A stretch of DNA of 64,000 nucleotides from the NCBI GenBank assembly GCA_016702545.1, contig JADJDT010000029.1:1-64000 (forward strand). The letters run 5' to 3'. The stretch comes from Pseudomonadota bacterium (GTDB taxonomy: Bacteria; Myxococcota_A; Polyangia; GCA-2747355). The stretch's first letter is position 1; each line of letters starts with the position of its first letter. Of this stretch, positions 13,401 through 22,801 are shown one piece after another. The notes under the pieces were generated by a model. The model searched no databases, was not told where the DNA came from, and saw nothing but the letters and a program-made list of their open reading frames with translations. The position numbers and the translations under genes were made by a program.

Positions 13401-16400
13401 GGTGCGCAGGCCATCGGCGCCACGCCCGTGCTGCGGCTCTTCCTGAACAACACCGGCGGTGTCGAAGCAACGAGCATCGCGCTCTCGGGGCTGCTGCCGC
13501 CCTTTGCCGTGACCAGCACGGACTGCGGCGCGACGCTGGCCGCAGCCCATATCTGCAGCCTCGATGTGACCTTCTCACCCACGGTCCTGGGGGCAGCGAG
13601 CGACAATCTGGTGGTTGACTACAACGACGGCGCGGCGACGAGGACCGCGAGCCAGGCTCTCCAGGGCACCGCGATGCCGCCGGCGCTGTTGACCATCTCG
13701 GATGGGCCCGGCTTCGACTTCGGCACTTTGGGGATCGGCGCGACGGCGCAGCACATCTTCACGATCAGCAACAGCGGAGGTGTGCCGGCCGTGCGCTTGA
13801 CAGCCCTGAGCTTGACGGCGCCCTTTGCCTTCAAGGGCGGGGCCTTCCCGGGGTTGGGTGGAAGCTGCGGCGAGAACCTGGCGGTGGGCACGAGCTGCAC
13901 GATGGTCGTGACCTTCGCGCCCTCCGCTGCCGGCGCGGCGACCGATACCCTGGCGCTGACGTACCACGATGGTGCGGACGCGACCGCGGCGGGTCGCGAC
14001 CTCCGCGGGCTGGCCACGGCACAGGCGGCCCTGGCGATCGCCGACTATCCGCAGGAGTACTACCAGGAGTATGGGCTGCAGCCGGACGGCCCCGTGCACG
14101 ACTTCGGGCGCAGTGGGGTGGGTCGCGCGGCAGCGCATGTCTTCGTGGTGACCAACAACGGGGCGTCGGCAGCGACGGCGCTGAGCGCGTCGGCGCTCGG
14201 CGTGGGCTTCGCCTTCACGGGCAACGGCAGCTTCCCGGGCCAGGGCGGCACCTGCGCTGCCACGCTCGCCGTCGGGGCGAGCTGCACGGTCGCGATCGAC
14301 TTCCATCCGCCGGCCGCTGCGACCTACACCGCCGAGCTCGCGCTCGCCTACCAAGACGGTGCCGGGGCGGTGACGGCCACACGCGCGTTGACGGGCATCG
14401 GCGTGACGACTGCGGTGCTAGCCCTGGCGGATTTCGAGGGCGGCATCCGGCTCGGTCCGACCTACGACTACGGCACGCAGGGCGTCGGTAGCCAGACGAG
14501 GCATGAGTTCCATCTGCGGAATCAGGGGGCGGTGGCGGCAACGGGGTTGGCGGCTCGCCTGAGTCCCTCGTTCGCCCTCAGCGGCGCGGCTTTCCCTGGG
14601 GTGGGTGGCACCTGCGGCACCACCCTGGCGCCGGGCGCGGAGTGCCTGGTCGCGATCGACTTCAGGCCGACGGACGTTGGTGCCGTCGCGGGAACCCTGA
14701 CTGTCGACTACCACGATGGCGCCGAGGCCCAGTCGGTCGCTCGCGCGCTGGGTGGCAGTGGCACGGCGCGACCGCTGGTGCGCGTGGCCGAGGAATTCGG
14801 CTATCCGCTACCGCTGGCCTTCGACTTCGGCAGGGTCGGCATCGGCCGACAGCTCGTGCGACGCTTCGTGCTCTTCAATGTGGGCGCGGAGACGGCCACG
14901 CACCTGACCGTGTACGCCAACGGCGCGGCGTATACGGTGTATGCGAAGGATCCGGCGCCGCCCGCCGGTGGTGGCACGTCTGACGCTCCGCCGGCCTGCG
15001 GCACCGAGCTCAGGCCGCGAGAGACGTGCAGCGTCTGGGTCGGCTTCCAATCGACGACGGCGGGAACGCACCCCGGAACGGTCTTTGTCAGCTCCTTCCG
15101 CGGCAATTGGCTCGACCCGGTGACGACCGCGCGCGCGCTGACCGGTTCGGCCACGATCGGGGCCGAGCTGCTCCTCGTCGACTACCTCGACCGAGAGGAG
15201 TTGCAGCGCGATCCGCACGACTTCGGCACGGTCGGCGTCGGCGGCACGCGCGACCGGAGCTTCTTCCTCAAGAACTTCGGCGCGCACGAGGCCACGCTGC
15301 TGAGCGCCTTGGGCCCGGCGGGCGTCTTCAGCTATCCGGATGGCTACCCGGGTACGGCGGTCGCCGTGTCTGGCGCGAGCCCGTGCGGGACGAGCCTCGC
15401 CGCCGGAGCAAGCTGTGCACTCGTCGTGCGCTTCGCGCCCACCACCAACACCGTCAGTGCTGACGCGGTCGCCTTGCAGTACGACGACGGTGTTGCGACG
15501 CGGGTCGTTCGCCGCGACCTGCTGGGCACCGGCACCCTCCGGGCGCTCGTGCGCGTGGCGGATTATCCCGACGGCTGGGCCGATTCTAGCCGCCCCTATG
15601 ACTTCGGTGTGCGCGGTCAAGCGCTCGATCACACCTTCTACCTCTTCAACGACGGCGCCCTCGCCGCGACCGTGTCCGACGCCGGCCTGCTGGCAGGATC
15701 CTTCGGCTGGAAGGGCGGCGCCTACCCCGGCACGAGTGGGAGCTGCGGCGCGGCGTCGCTGGGGCCGGGCGCCACCTGCACGGTGGTCGTGACCTTCGCT
15801 CCGAGTGGTGACGGGCCACGGGCGGCGGGCCTCGGCCTCCGGTACCTCGACGCCACCGGTGAGCAGCTCGCGGAGCGCGCCCTGGCAGGTACCGCCACGA
15901 CAGCGCCGGTGCTGCAGCTTCAGAGCTGGGTCGGTCAGACGGAGCAGCAGGCACGCTTCGACTATGGGATCGCCGGAAGGCCCCGCGACCAGGTCTTCTA
16001 CCTGTCCAACCTGGGAGGGAGCGCGGCGACGGTCGCTGGCGGCGCGGTGACGGGGCTCGGCTTCGCCTTCAAGGGCGAGTCCTTCCCCGGTAGCGGAGGC
16101 ACCTGCGTGGCCGGCGGCACCCTGGACGCCGGCGCGCGCTGCGAGCTCGTGGTGACCTTCGACCCGCGGGGGAGCCCCTACGGCGTGCGCTCGGGGCGGC
16201 TGGTCATCGCCTGGCATCCCGCTGGAGCGCCGAGCTCGGGTCACGAGACGAGCCTGGAGCTGGCGGGCAACGCCGCCGCTGGAGCGGTGATCGCGATCAG
16301 GGCCTTCCCGGGCGAGTTCGATGTTTCGCGGCCGATCGATCTCGGCGCGGTGCCGGCCTCGGCCGACGGCAGCTCGGCCCGCAGCCAGATACTCTACGTG

Positions 16401-16679
16401 GCCAACCTGGGCGCCACGGACATCACCGACCTCGCCCCCGTGCTCACCGCGCCGGCCGGGCCGCATCTTCGCTATCTGGGCGGCGCCTTCCCCGGAACGG
16501 GCGGGACCTGCAGCGCGGTGCTGCCCGCCAGCTCGACCGACCATTGCACGATCATCCTCGAGTTGGCGCCGCGGACGGTCGGGGTGGTCAGCGATGCGGT
16601 GTCGCTCACCACGGCCGGGGGAGCGCCCTTCCCAGTGCCGTTCACGCGCGGCCTGATGGGGCGCGGCCTCAATCCCTGA
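10425..16679 (+). CDS. Giant lipoprotein of 17 choice-of-anchor D (ASPM-SPD-2-Hydin-like) repeats
   Basis: A 2084-residue predicted outer-surface lipoprotein: signal peptide with lipobox LLAGC, a short Asp-rich linker, then about 17 tandem Ig-like units of 95-120 residues. Each unit runs from a motif such as ISDGPSFDFG through VTNTGG, FAFKGGSYPGTGGTCG, ASCTVVVTFAP and YHDGA. This is the pattern of ASPM/SPD-2/Hydin and choice-of-anchor D domains, which are structural rather than catalytic. Units in the second half are more divergent, with insertions such as YPQEYYQEYGLQPDG. ATG 10425 was chosen because the signal peptide starts there. No anchor or sorting domain was recognised at the C-terminus. 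It is the longest uninterrupted gene in the window. Confidence 0.85.
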   Translation: MLRLLRRNCLSLFSVAVWMVAPPLLAGCGSGDLDPVLDARVDGRPVRVDGGSVARDRGAGPQDAAAGDLAVAPVAVLSIAGAPAVTFQAVVGGAADEQTITVDNAGETVASALVGTVGAPFAFKGGSYPGTGGTCGATLAAAENCTVVVSFRPAAAGESTGALSVDYRDGQRDQRAQRSLVGGATRPAQLAISGAPSFSFGSGVVGATIEHTFSVDNTGGTEATALTASALGAPFAFKGGSYPGGGSCTAALAAGASCTLVVVYAPSDAAASTATLRLGYHDGAAPRQAEVGLAGSGVTPAALSISDGARYDFGPRALGTSADKTLTISNSGAAGATALNAEALGNGFGFKGGSYPGTGGTCGPTLAGLASCTVVLTFAPTVVGEATATLSLLYATGAGNRGATRPLVGRGLSRAALVYDAGVGFDFGTLAVGTRVERAFMVTNLGELTATAIAPSAGPAAPFAYAGGSYPGSGGTCGASLVPFGSCTLVVSYQAPTGGSHVSAATLGFHDGVEAKVAALQLRAAATGAAFLVLSDGPSYDFGAVGVGAQAAYGLTLANTGALAATGILPDALPAPFTLPGGYPGTGGDCGTTLAAGATCTIVVAFAPTTTGPSNALLTLHHHDGTATLATTRALSGTGTGDAALAFADAPVRDFGRHAVGATRELALTVRNSGALATVGELRSTVALTSGFSFKGGAFPGTGGSCGPQLAAGASCTVVVSFVPAANGPASARLVLAYSTLAGADSAELAFSGLGVAPATLLISDGPSFDFGTRTVDSSTRKQLTVTNEGGVTATALALSGLAAPFAYVAGSCGATLDPSASCTFAVDYQPSAAGDHADTVLLDYSDGAATRQTTRALTGSATLPALLTISDGPTLKFGSRATGSVSEATLTVTNGGASNATALSAASLGAPFAFKGGAYPGTGGTCAAALAPGAGCLVVVTFAPSSVDAFTGTLTLDYHDGAAARSAQRVLSGAALPPARIEFTAVAGYDFGAQAIGATPVLRLFLNNTGGVEATSIALSGLLPPFAVTSTDCGATLAAAHICSLDVTFSPTVLGAASDNLVVDYNDGAATRTASQALQGTAMPPALLTISDGPGFDFGTLGIGATAQHIFTISNSGGVPAVRLTALSLTAPFAFKGGAFPGLGGSCGENLAVGTSCTMVVTFAPSAAGAATDTLALTYHDGADATAAGRDLRGLATAQAALAIADYPQEYYQEYGLQPDGPVHDFGRSGVGRAAAHVFVVTNNGASAATALSASALGVGFAFTGNGSFPGQGGTCAATLAVGASCTVAIDFHPPAAATYTAELALAYQDGAGAVTATRALTGIGVTTAVLALADFEGGIRLGPTYDYGTQGVGSQTRHEFHLRNQGAVAATGLAARLSPSFALSGAAFPGVGGTCGTTLAPGAECLVAIDFRPTDVGAVAGTLTVDYHDGAEAQSVARALGGSGTARPLVRVAEEFGYPLPLAFDFGRVGIGRQLVRRFVLFNVGAETATHLTVYANGAAYTVYAKDPAPPAGGGTSDAPPACGTELRPRETCSVWVGFQSTTAGTHPGTVFVSSFRGNWLDPVTTARALTGSATIGAELLLVDYLDREELQRDPHDFGTVGVGGTRDRSFFLKNFGAHEATLLSALGPAGVFSYPDGYPGTAVAVSGASPCGTSLAAGASCALVVRFAPTTNTVSADAVALQYDDGVATRVVRRDLLGTGTLRALVRVADYPDGWADSSRPYDFGVRGQALDHTFYLFNDGALAATVSDAGLLAGSFGWKGGAYPGTSGSCGAASLGPGATCTVVVTFAPSGDGPRAAGLGLRYLDATGEQLAERALAGTATTAPVLQLQSWVGQTEQQARFDYGIAGRPRDQVFYLSNLGGSAATVAGGAVTGLGFAFKGESFPGSGGTCVAGGTLDAGARCELVVTFDPRGSPYGVRSGRLVIAWHPAGAPSSGHETSLELAGNAAAGAVIAIRAFPGEFDVSRPIDLGAVPASADGSSARSQILYVANLGATDITDLAPVLTAPAGPHLRYLGGAFPGTGGTCSAVLPASSTDHCTIILELAPRTVGVVSDAVSLTTAGGAPFPVPFTRGLMGRGLNP

Positions 16680-16748
16680 CGCACCCACTTCCCGAGACCG
16701 CTCGACTGCTTGACCGCCTGTGGGCCGGCTGGCAGTTTAGCGTCCGCG

Positions 16749-19284
16749 ATGGCCGTCGAGCTGCACCCGAGCGATCCCCCTGCATCGACCGATCATGTCG
16801 CGGGCGGAGCTCCGGCCGATGGGGCGGCCGGTGCCGGGCCATCCCGCGGCAGCGCGTGGCTCGCCGATCTGATCGTGCGTCACCACCGCGCGATCCTGAT
16901 CGGCGCGCTGGTGCTCACCGCCCTCGGCGTCTGGCGCGTCACCCGCCTGCAGCTGCGCTCCGACTTCGCCGAGCTCTTGCCCGCGCGTGACCCGGCGGTG
17001 GTGGTGCTGCGCGAGATGGATCGCCGCATCGCGGCGCTGGCGACGCTGATCATCGGCGTCGAGAGCCCGTCGCCGGCCGCGAACGAGCGCTTTGTCGAGG
17101 CGCTGGTGCAGCGCCTGCGCGCGGCGCGCTCGTCCGACATCGTCGCGGTGCAGGCGGGGGTGCAGGAGGAGCAGCGTTTCTTCCGCGCGCATCGCTGGCT
17201 CTACGCGGGGCTCGACCAGCTCGAGGACGCGCACGATCGCCTCGAGCGGGCGATCGCCAAGCGCAAGAACCCGCTCTTCGTCGACCTCGACGACGACGGC
17301 GCCAAGGAGCCACCCCTCGGCCAACAGGCCGACAAGCTCGACCAGCGTCAACGCGAGCGCTTCGCCAAGTTCCCCGGCGGGTATTTCGCCACGCGCGACC
17401 GCGGCACCTACGCGGTGGTGATCTCGGTGCGCGGCTCGGTCTTCGGCGGCGGCGCGGGCGAGCGCGTGGTGCGGCTGGTGCGCGAAACGACGGCGCAGCT
17501 GCAGCCGCGGCGTTTCCACCCGGCGCTGGCCGTCGAGCTGACCGGGGGCGTGACCTCGGCGCTGGCCGAGCGCCACGCGCTGGAGAACGACCTGGTCTGG
17601 GCCACGACCGTCAGCGTGGTGCTGATCTTCCTCTCGATCGTGCTCTTCTACGGTCGGCTCTCCGCGGTGCCGCTGTCGACCGTGCCGGCGCTGATCGGCG
17701 TGATCTTGGCGCTGGCCTTCGCCCAGCTCGTCTTCGGCTACCTCAACTCCTCGACGGCCTTCATGGGCTCGATCATCGTCGGCAACGGGGTCAACTACGC
17801 GATCATCCAGCTCGCGCGCTACGAGGAGGAGCGGCGCTTCGGGCGCAGTGTGCGCGATGCGATCGCGATCGCGCTGCACACGACCTGGCGCGCCACGGCG
17901 ACGGCCTCGCTGGGGGCCGCGGTGGCCTATGGTTCGCTCGCGATCACGAGCTTCCGCGGCTTCAACCAGTTCGGCTACATCGGCGGCGTCGGGATGGTGC
18001 TGTCATGGTTGGCCACCGTGCTGGTGCTGCCGGCGCTGTGGGTGCTTTCGGACCGACGGGCCGCGGGGGCGACGCTGCCGCGCCTGCGCGGGTTCAGGTT
18101 GGCCGCACCGCTCGCGCGCTTCGGCGTCGAGCACCCGCGACTGCTGCTGGGCCTCGGCGCGGCGCTCTCGCTCGCCGCGCTGATCCCGCTGCCGCGCTAC
18201 GCCCGCGACCCCTTCGAGTACGACTTCCGCAAGCTGCGCAATCAGGTCTCGCGCGAGTCGGCCTCCGAGCGGCTGAACGCGCGCCTCAGCCCGGTCTTCG
18301 GCCGGTCGCTCTCGCATAACTTCATCGTCGCCGACGACCCCTCGCAGGTCGAAGCGATTCGCGACAAGCTGCGGGCCAAGGACCGCGGCGTCGGGGCGCT
18401 GGGGGCGGTGCGCACGATCAACGACTTCTTGCCCGGCGCGCCCGCGCTGCAGCGGCGCAAGCTCGAGGTGCTCGGCCGGATCCGCGCGCTGATCGACCGC
18501 AACCTGCGCCTGCTCGACGACACCGAGCGCGCGGATGCGCTGCGCCTGCGCCCGCCCGAGCACCTGGGCGTCTTGCGGCCGGGGGACCTGCCCTATGGCT
18601 TGCGCCGCGCCTTCACCGAGGTCGACGGGACGATCGGGCGACCCGGTGCTCTATTACGCGCGCGAGAACGTGACGGTCTGGGACGGGCGCTACCAGATGA
18701 AGCTGGCGGGCGTCGTGCAGAGCGTGCGACTCGACGACGGGCGGCTGATTCGCTCCTCCGGCTCGGCGGTGGTCTTTGCGGCGATGCTGCGGGCGATCGT
18801 CGAGGATGGCCCGCTGGTCACGGCGGCCTCGCTGCTCGGCGTGGTGCTCTTGGTCGTGGCGCTGACCTGGCGTCGCGGCGGCGCGCTGCTGATCCTGCTC
18901 ACGCTGCTTGCCGGCGTGCTGTGGATGGTCGGCGCGGCGGCAGCGGCCGGCGTGCGCATCAACTTCCTCAACTTCATCGCGCTGCCGATCACCTTTGGCA
19001 TCAACGTCGATTACGCCGTCAATCTCTACCTACGCTATCGCTTCGAGGGGCGCGGGCGGGTGCGCGAGGCCGTCGAGGCCACGGGCGCGGCCGTCGCGCT
19101 CTGCTCGCTGACGACGATCATCGGCTACGGAGCGCTGCTGGTGGCCGACAATCAGGCGCTGCGCTCCTTCGGCGCGATGGCCATTCTGGGCGAGTTCGCC
19201 TGCATCACGGCGGCGTTGCTGCTGCTGCCGGCCGCGCTGGTCGTGCTCGAGCAGCGGCAGGCGCGCCGGGCCGCCGCGCCGTGA
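16749..19284 (+). pseudogene. MMPL/RND-family transporter, one frameshift
   Basis: Predicted inner-membrane exporter of the RND superfamily (MMPL type), about 845 residues after correction. A first membrane helix (ILIGALVLTALGVW) is followed by a large periplasmic loop, a helix cluster (FLSIVLFYGRL through GSIIVGNGVNYAII), a second loop, and a second helix cluster with the typical GINVDYAVNLYLRYR. The frame breaks at GGG 18636-18638: removing one G turns TIGRPGALL into TIGDPVLYYAREN and joins both halves. Left uncorrected, the first half reads through out of frame into rlmJ, producing a misleading fused protein. The substrate is unknown; members export lipids or hopanoids. The stop overlaps the rlmJ start (GTGA), so the two are translationally coupled. 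Confidence 0.85.
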
Positions 19285-20171
19285 GCGCCGCGCCGGCCGT
19301 GCCGGGCGCCGACTACAGCCACGCCTTCCACGCGGGCAACGTCGGGGATGTCTGGAAGCACTGCGTGCAGGTCGCCGTCGTGCGGGCGCTGGTGGCCGGG
19401 CCGCGGCCGCTGCGCGTGATCGAGACGCACGCGGGGGCCGGTCGTTATTCCCTTGGTGCGACCGGAGAATGGCAGGAGGGGATCGGCCGGCTACTGGGGG
19501 CCGGTGGGCTGCCCGCCGCCGCGCCCGAGGCGCTCAGGAGCTACCTCGAGCTGGTGTCCAACGAGGGGGCGGGTGCGAGCAGCGGTCCGCGGCACTACCC
19601 CGGGTCGCCGCGACTGACGCTGGCGCTGCTGCGCGCGGCCGACGCGCTGGTGCTGCACGAGCGAGACGCCGCGACGGCGACGGCGCTGCGCGCGGCGATC
19701 GCGGTCGATCCACGCATCAGCGTGCACGAGGCCGACGGCCTGGCCGGCCTGGCCGAGCCGCTCGACGGCGATCACGAGCAGCTGGTGCTGATCGATCCGA
19801 CCTATGCCGACAAGCACGAATGGCCGCGCGTGGGCGAGGCCCTGCTCGCCGCCGCAGCGCGCCAGCCGGCGACGCGCTTCCTCTTGTGGTACCCCGTCAA
19901 GAGCCTGACCCGCCCCAATGCGCTGCTGGCCCAGCTCCGCGCGGGGGGCCTCGCCGCGAGCGTCGTCGAGTTGCTGACGACCCCGCTCGAGCACCAGCGC
20001 CAGCGCCTCAACGGCAGCGGCGTGGTGCTGGTGCGACCGCCACCCGGCGTGCTCGAACAGGCGGGGGCCGCCGCCCCGATCCTCGGCGCCCTGTGCGCCA
20101 CGCGCGCCGGCTGGTGGTCCTACCGCGCGCTGAGCTGGGAAGGGACCCCCCGCGCCAGCGCCGGGCCTTGA
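19281..20171 (+). CDS. rlmJ: 23S rRNA (adenine-2030-N6)-methyltransferase RlmJ
   Basis: SAM-dependent methyltransferase that modifies A2030 of 23S rRNA. It begins with the family signature DYSHAFHAGNVGDVWKHCVQ, followed by the SAM-binding VIETHAGAGRYSL, YPGSPRLTLALLR and the catalytic motif LIDPTYADKHEW, where the usual DPPY is DPTY. Later LLWYPVKS is also typical. At 296 residues the length is normal. GTG at 19281 overlaps the TGA of the transporter gene and gives the correct family start. The Pro-to-Thr change in the catalytic loop is uncommon but need not abolish activity. Confidence 0.88.
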   Translation: MSAAPAVPGADYSHAFHAGNVGDVWKHCVQVAVVRALVAGPRPLRVIETHAGAGRYSLGATGEWQEGIGRLLGAGGLPAAAPEALRSYLELVSNEGAGASSGPRHYPGSPRLTLALLRAADALVLHERDAATATALRAAIAVDPRISVHEADGLAGLAEPLDGDHEQLVLIDPTYADKHEWPRVGEALLAAAARQPATRFLLWYPVKSLTRPNALLAQLRAGGLAASVVELLTTPLEHQRQRLNGSGVVLVRPPPGVLEQAGAAAPILGALCATRAGWWSYRALSWEGTPRASAGP

Positions 20172-20304
20172 GACCGTGACGGCGGGACGATGGTCGCCGC
20201 CAGATATGCCTCTCGCGGCAAGAGAACGGGCCATATACGCGTCTGTTGAAGCGTCGGAATTGTGCAGCCTCGTGTTGAAGAAGGACCCACCGGTGGCCTT
20301 CTTG

Positions 20305-20688
20305 TCACCACTGGACGCGGTGCAGGCCCTTGACGTGGTCGAAATGCTGGTCGCGTGTGACCACGCTCAGGTGGTGCTGAAGCGCGAGCGCGGCGATCCA
20401 GACGTCGTTTTCGGGAATCGGTGTGCCTTGCGCTCGCAGCTGGTGGCGAAGTGCGGCATAGGTGTTGGCCGTGACTTGGTCGAGGTTTAGGACGATGGAT
20501 TCGTCGACGAGCTGGTCGAGAAGCGGATCGAGCTCGCGCCTGTGCTTCGAGCGCAAGAGGCCATAACGGTACTCACCGATCACGACGACAGGGAGGTGAT
20601 GGCGAGGCTCGGGATCCAGCACAGCGGCGAGGGCCAGGTCACCCGCCAGGACGCCGGAGACGGCATTCGTGTCGAGGATCAACGCCAA
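20305..20688 (-). CDS. vapC: VapC-like PIN-domain toxin
   Basis: A 127-residue PIN-domain ribonuclease, the toxin of a type II module. The acidic metal-binding residues are visible: Asp in ILDTNAVSG, Glu in VVIGEYRYGL, Asp in PENDVWIAALAL and Asp in VVTRDQHFDHV. The start is TTG at 20688, which overlaps the end of the antitoxin gene by ten bases with a purine-rich GGAGG directly before it. Co-translation with the antitoxin is expected. The RNA target cannot be read from sequence. Confidence 0.88.
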   Translation of the reverse strand: MALILDTNAVSGVLAGDLALAAVLDPEPRHHLPVVVIGEYRYGLLRSKHRRELDPLLDQLVDESIVLNLDQVTANTYAALRHQLRAQGTPIPENDVWIAALALQHHLSVVTRDQHFDHVKGLHRVQW

Positions 20689-20936
20689 CCCTCCGCCTCA
20701 ATCTGGGCGAGGTCCTGCTCGATGACGCGCGCCACCTGCGCCACGGGTGCCCTCCGCGCTCGGCCGAAGACCCGGCGCCAGCCGCTTGCTTCGATCGGGG
20801 GTGCGCCTTCGGCGCTGTGAGCCAAACGGTCACGCAGTGCTGCGGTAACGAACTCCTTCAGGCTGGTGCCACTCATCGCGGCGCGGGCCTTGCTGCGGCG
20901 GTACAGGTCGTCCGGGATCTCGATGGTCGTCTTCAT
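20679..20936 (-). CDS. vapB: VapB-like antitoxin
   Basis: An 85-residue ribbon-helix-helix-type antitoxin. The N-terminal MKTTIEIPDDLYRRSKARA and TSLKEFVTAALRDRL are the DNA-binding fold, and the C-terminal part (about 45-85) would wrap the toxin. It is encoded directly upstream of and overlapping the PIN toxin. Such antitoxins bind their own promoter; a matching AT-rich inverted repeat lies just upstream. Confidence 0.87.
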   Translation of the reverse strand: MKTTIEIPDDLYRRSKARAAMSGTSLKEFVTAALRDRLAHSAEGAPPIEASGWRRVFGRARRAPVAQVARVIEQDLAQIEAEGWR

Positions 20937-20939
20937 GCC

Positions 20940-20968
20940 CCATATCTACCATATTACCGCAAATATGG
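20940..20968 (-). promoter_or_regulatory. Candidate vapBC operator/promoter
   Basis: An AT-rich island in GC-rich surroundings just before the vapB start. It contains CCATAT at 20940-20945 and the inverted pair CCATAT/ATATGG at 20949-20968 with an eight-base spacer. The position and symmetry fit autoregulation by the RHH antitoxin; the promoter boxes themselves are not clear. Confidence 0.4.
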
Positions 20969-21076
20969 CATCGCTCGGTGTGGCGCGCGCACGCGTGGCG
21001 GCCGTGCCGGGATAGGAGTCGCGGGGCGCCCTCGGTCAGGTGCGGGGACGTGGTCTCTGTTCGTCGCGCGGACGCG

Positions 21077-22801
21077 CTAGCGCTCCGGGCGCGGGAGCAG
21101 CGGGGGGGGCTGGGGGCGCGGGGGTTGGCGTTTGAGGTCGAGGTCGGCGATCAGCAGGGCCGGTGCTGCCACCGAGGAGGCCACCCACCGCGGATCCGGC
21201 TGATCGGCGAGCAGGGCGGGGCCCGCGGCGTTGTCGACGTAGGCCTCCCGACCGGCGGCCAGCACGCGCTTGAAGGCGCCGAGTGGGATCGCCGCGAGCT
21301 CGAGGCCGCGCAGCGGGATCTCCTGGCCGTCGGCGGTGACCTTGAGCACGACCAACGGCCGCAGCCGCGGGGTCGCCGCCGAGCGAACGAGCTCGCCCAG
21401 CGTGGCGAGCTTGCCGGGGAGCGCCAACGCGCGGACGATCAGTCCGTAGTCCTCGCCCGCCCGCTTGGCCTCTTGCAGCAAGCGGCGCACGAGCTGCGCT
21501 CGGGAGAGGCCGCCTCCTGCGCTCAGCAGCAGGTTGCCCGGCCGCGCCGCGGCGGGCCCGAAGATCGCGTAGCGCCCGTGCCCCGTCGAGCCGACGAGCC
21601 CGCGCCGGGGCGTGAGCGCCATCAGCAGACCCGCGAGCTGCCCGCGCCGCACGAGCTGCACGCGTCGCGGGGGCGTGCCCTCGTCGTCCGCCGCGTAGCT
21701 GCCGACGAGGGGTTGATCCGCGTAGCGCGTGAGGGTGGGGTCGTCGACGAGGTCCAGGTTGTTCGCGACCACCTGCCGGCCGAGCTTGCCCTCGAAGGCG
21801 GTGTCGGCTCGCAGCGGGTCGGGCAGGCCCTGCAAGGGCGTTGTTCCGCTCAGGTGCGCCGCCAGCAGCACGCGCACGAGCTGCGCTGCTGCGCGGCCCT
21901 CGAAGAGCACGGGGCCGCTGTAGTCCTCGCCGCGGGGCGCCGTGCGACGCAGCACCAGGGCGTGGAGGGTGTCGCGCCAGGCGGCGGCCATGGCCGCCGC
22001 GGGAGGCAGCGCGTCCAGCGTCGGCGCGGCGACCTGCCAGCGCGCCTCGAGCGCCTCGCCGTCGCTGGGCCGGGTCGAGGCCCGGGCCGCGACCTCGACC
22101 AGCGATTGGACGTCGCGGATCAAGGCACCCGTGCTCGAGACCAGCGTGCGGGTCGTCGTGCCGACCCGCAGCGCGATCGCGGCCTCATCGACCGCGGGGA
22201 AGTCCCAGCACAGCGCGCTCAGGCGCCGCACCAGGGCCTCGGCGCGGCCGGCAGCGGGCGTCGTCGGCTCGTCACTCGCGGTCGCCAGGCGCTGGCCGGT
22301 GGGCAGCACGAAGTCCGCCGGGTGGTCGGCGTCGCGCGGGGCCTGCGCCGCCGCTGCACGCTGTATCTCGAAGGCCTCCACGGCCTGCTTGTAGGCGGCA
22401 TCCGTCGCCAGCCAAATGCGGCGACGCAGCGCCTGGTAGTCGTCGTCGAGCGGCAGCGGCGTCTGGCCGCTGACCTCGCTGGCGCTGCCGGCCCGGCGGG
22501 CGTTGTCGAGCTGCGGGCTGCCGACGCGCAGGCTGACCACCAGCCCCCGGCTGCGCTCCTGCGCCTGGCGCACCAGGCCGCCGAACTCCCCGGCCACCTG
22601 CAGCGCGCGCACGTCGTGCACGGTATAGGCGACATAGTAGGGTGGCGGCACGCCGGGTAGCTGCATCGTGCGCGTCCGCGCCAGCTCATCGCGCAGTGCC
22701 CGCACGAGCGGTTCGGTCTCCAGGCTCGGTTCAGCGCGCAGGCTGCACGGCGCGGCGACGATCGCCACCAGCGCTCCCAGCAGCGGCCAACGGCACCTCA
22801 T
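21077..22801 (-). CDS. TldD/PmbA-like protein lacking the metal motif (TldE-like partner)
   Basis: A 574-residue exported protein with an N-terminal signal peptide (cleavage near SLRAEP). It shares the layout of its upstream neighbour: PYYVAYTVHDVRALQVAGEFG aligns with the neighbour's N-terminal domain, LPLDDDYQALRRRIWLATD with its central region, and YSGPVLFEGRAAAQLVRVLLAAHL with its metal site. At that last site the HExxxH motif is absent, while the C-terminal GLELAAIPLGAFKRVLAAG is conserved. In the known TldD/TldE pair one subunit is the active metallopeptidase and the other is catalytically silent, and the two genes here fit that plan. They overlap by four bases (ATGA). Unlike classical TldD/E these carry export signals. 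Confidence 0.78.
   Translation of the reverse strand: MRCRWPLLGALVAIVAAPCSLRAEPSLETEPLVRALRDELARTRTMQLPGVPPPYYVAYTVHDVRALQVAGEFGGLVRQAQERSRGLVVSLRVGSPQLDNARRAGSASEVSGQTPLPLDDDYQALRRRIWLATDAAYKQAVEAFEIQRAAAAQAPRDADHPADFVLPTGQRLATASDEPTTPAAGRAEALVRRLSALCWDFPAVDEAAIALRVGTTTRTLVSSTGALIRDVQSLVEVAARASTRPSDGEALEARWQVAAPTLDALPPAAAMAAAWRDTLHALVLRRTAPRGEDYSGPVLFEGRAAAQLVRVLLAAHLSGTTPLQGLPDPLRADTAFEGKLGRQVVANNLDLVDDPTLTRYADQPLVGSYAADDEGTPPRRVQLVRRGQLAGLLMALTPRRGLVGSTGHGRYAIFGPAAARPGNLLLSAGGGLSRAQLVRRLLQEAKRAGEDYGLIVRALALPGKLATLGELVRSAATPRLRPLVVLKVTADGQEIPLRGLELAAIPLGAFKRVLAAGREAYVDNAAGPALLADQPDPRWVASSVAAPALLIADLDLKRQPPRPQPPPLLPRPER

Noticed and set aside
16710..20171. A single transporter-RlmJ fusion protein
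   Set aside because: The apparent fusion arises because an indel at 18636 moves the transporter out of frame into the rlmJ frame; the second transporter half is in another frame and rlmJ has its own GTG start at 19281.
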